Shown in pieces: positions 62,894 through 64,000 of a stretch of DNA of 64,000 nucleotides (position 1 is the first letter of the stretch; the number at the start of each line of letters is the position of its first letter). Position numbers and translations under genes: made by a program. The stretch covers positions 24,623 through 88,622 of the forward strand of contig JADLHZ010000065.1 in the NCBI GenBank assembly GCA_020848545.1, given 5' to 3'. Origin of the DNA: Deltaproteobacteria bacterium (GTDB lineage: Bacteria > Myxococcota > JADLHZ01). The notes under the pieces were generated by a model. That model saw only the letters and a list, made by a program, of their open reading frames with translations. It was not told the origin of the DNA and made no database searches.

Positions 62894-63772
62894 ATGCGCG
62901 CGCTGCTCATCGCTGGGCTCCTCGTCTCGTACCCTGCGCATGCGATGGCGTCGGTGCTTCCGACGCTGCTCGTCGCGGCGAAGCAGAAAGCGAAGAAGGC
63001 CAAGAAGGCGAAGAAGACAAAGGGCAAGAAGGCGCCGCCGCTCGAAGCGATCCCGATCGCGCCAATCGCGCCAACTACGATCGCGCCAACTACGATCGCG
63101 CCGCAGGCGATCGCACCAGCCAGCGAGCCCGCGTCGCAACCGACGTCGATGCCCGTCGCCGCTCCCGCGAGCTCGGACGAAGTCGGCGAAGAATCCGGCG
63201 AAGAGGACGAAGAAGACACCGAAGAGATCGGCAAGCACGTCATCGAGCCGAAGGACGAGCTCTCGGCCGCGCCGAAGCTGCACCCGTTCTTGTTCGGCGT
63301 CCGCTTGCTCGGCGGTCCGGCGTTCGGCAGCGAGCTGCACATGGCGCTCTCGCTCGGCGTCGCGATCGGCGTGCGGCTGCCCTTCCTCGGGCAAGCGTTT
63401 TCGATCGCGCTCATGCCGTCGTTTCTCTTCGGGTACGCGTTTCGGCTCGGCGCGCTCCCGGACGGCATGACGCTCGGCTTGCTCGCGGCGATCGAGGTCG
63501 CCGGCCGCATCCCGCTCGGGCCCGGCCATCTGCGCATCAGCGCGGCGCCGACCTTCTTCGTCGGCCGCACCGTCGGCCGGCGGCTCGAAGAGAACGTCAT
63601 CGCCTTCGGCGCCGAAGGAAGCGTGGGCCTTCTCTTCGGCGGTGGAAAGACCGTGCGCGCCGGGCCGCTCGTCGGCTATCGCTTGCAGCCGTACAACTTC
63701 GACGACGTCAGGCGCTACGCACACGTGGTGGAAGTGGGGCTCGTGATCGAGATCGATCGCGTCGTGCAGTAA
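62894..63772 (+). CDS. Predicted outer-membrane beta-barrel protein
   Basis: This 292-residue protein starts 2 bases after the previous stop, so it is co-translated. After a signal peptide (MRALLIAGLLVSYPAHAMA) come a Lys/Ala-rich stretch (KQKAKKAKKAKKTKGKK), an IAPTTIAP repeat encoded by two identical 15-base units (63071-63100), and an acidic stretch (GEESGEEDEEDTEE). The last 190 residues alternate hydrophobic strands and turns: FLFGVRLLGGPAFGS, LSLGVAIGVRLPFLG, LRISAAPTFFVGRTV and FGAEGSVGLLFGGG. It ends VGLVIEIDRVVQ, as an eight-stranded barrel would. It resembles in outline small gliding-motility barrels such as CglE, and may anchor or expose the two lipoproteins upstream. Confidence 0.7.
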   Translation: MRALLIAGLLVSYPAHAMASVLPTLLVAAKQKAKKAKKAKKTKGKKAPPLEAIPIAPIAPTTIAPTTIAPQAIAPASEPASQPTSMPVAAPASSDEVGEESGEEDEEDTEEIGKHVIEPKDELSAAPKLHPFLFGVRLLGGPAFGSELHMALSLGVAIGVRLPFLGQAFSIALMPSFLFGYAFRLGALPDGMTLGLLAAIEVAGRIPLGPGHLRISAAPTFFVGRTVGRRLEENVIAFGAEGSVGLLFGGGKTVRAGPLVGYRLQPYNFDDVRRYAHVVEVGLVIEIDRVVQ

Positions 63773-63839
63773 AACCCTGGCCCACGGCCCTGACCTCAGA
63801 TCCTGGCCCGAAACCCTGGCCGCGCTCGCGAGCCTAGCC

Positions 63840-63872
63840 CCGATTATTCGTGACTCCGTCACTCATAATCGG
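63840..63872 (+). terminator. Hairpin downstream of the beta-barrel gene
   Basis: The arms 63840-63854 and 63858-63872 pair over 15 positions with two mismatches and a 3-base loop. It lies 68 bases after the stop. A+T-rich sequence follows, but there is no clean T-run. It probably terminates the large surface operon or forms part of a mobile-element end. Confidence 0.45.
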
Positions 63873-63925
63873 CTCCAGTGTAACAAAATATTTACGTTGG
63901 ATAGCAGAAATGCCTTGAAAACAAG

Positions 63926-63979
63926 TTCGGCTTCGTCTGTCGTGGGTTTGCGAAGACACCACGAAAGAACAAAGCCGAA
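63926..63979. repeat. Long imperfect inverted repeat near the right edge
   Basis: The arms TTCGGCTTCGTCTGTCGTGG (63926-63945) and its imperfect complement (63959-63979) enclose a 13-base loop. The surrounding sequence is far richer in A+T than the rest of the window. It could be a transposon end, an attachment-type site or a strong terminator. No gene is visible from 63773 to the end. Confidence 0.4.
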
Positions 63980-64000
63980 TGACAGACTGTACATCACAAC

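Noticed and set aside
63773..64000. A tRNA gene or integrase attachment site in the right-end hairpins
   Set aside because: No cloverleaf, anticodon arm or T-loop sequence can be fitted. The structures are simple inverted repeats.

Overview
The window is high-GC (roughly two thirds G+C by eye), densely coded DNA. It carries 33 complete protein genes plus one cut by the left edge, and no RNA gene or CRISPR array that I can see. The mix suggests a member of the Myxococcota (former Deltaproteobacteria): a PEGA-tailed Ser/Thr kinase, a bacterial ceramide-type lipid cluster, a PilY1-type minor-pilin operon, several beta-helix and collagen-like lipoproteins, and giant Calx-beta and VWA/thrombospondin-3 surface lipoproteins. 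This assignment is an inference from gene content. No marker gene proves it.

Layout. (1) 1-4427: acyl carrier protein (partial), fatty acyl-AMP/ACP ligase, NAD-dependent reductase and a GNAT-fold acyltransferase. Together these match the bacterial sphingolipid (ceramide) toolkit, minus serine palmitoyltransferase, which may lie just off the left edge. Two related GC palindromes sit upstream of the ligase and the reductase. (2) 4432-10592, reverse strand: three tandem, translationally coupled lipoproteins with short Gly-X-Y tracts and tail-fibre-like HxH motifs, an acyl-ACP desaturase, a secreted protein and an MtfA-like metallopeptidase. (3) 10643-14196: a 1030-residue protein whose last 27 residues resemble a type III secretion needle subunit, followed by a SycD-like TPR chaperone. 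(4) 14339-30941: a mixed region with three beta-helix lipoproteins, the kinase, a MepA-like endopeptidase with LysM, a second extended SDR, a hemerythrin-like protein divergent from a CPA2 antiporter, a deoxyhypusine-synthase-like enzyme and a TolB/FlgO-like membrane protein. (5) 31048-37915: a minor pilin operon (fimT/gspH, pilV, pilW, pilX, pilY1) behind a strong sigma-54-type promoter match. (6) 37980-40692: a GH13 amylase lipoprotein and an unrecognised lipoprotein. (7) 40939-63772: an apparent three-gene operon that fills over a third of the window. It encodes a 5296-residue Calx-beta lipoprotein (about 33 modules), a 2003-residue TSP3/VWA/Cys-rich lipoprotein and a predicted outer-membrane beta-barrel.

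How the parts fit. Region 1 would make or remodel an outer-membrane sphingolipid. Regions 2, 4, 6 and 7 put at least eight lipoproteins on the cell envelope, and region 5 builds type IV pilus tips. The overall theme is cell surface, adhesion and possibly motility. The last 160 bases are much richer in A+T and contain two long inverted repeats, so the right edge may touch a mobile or foreign segment.

No gap between genes exceeds 300 bases. The largest are 40693-40938 (three inverted repeats), 63773-64000 (two inverted repeats), 8903-9113 (a dispersed repeat) and 22077-22262 (two palindromic sites).
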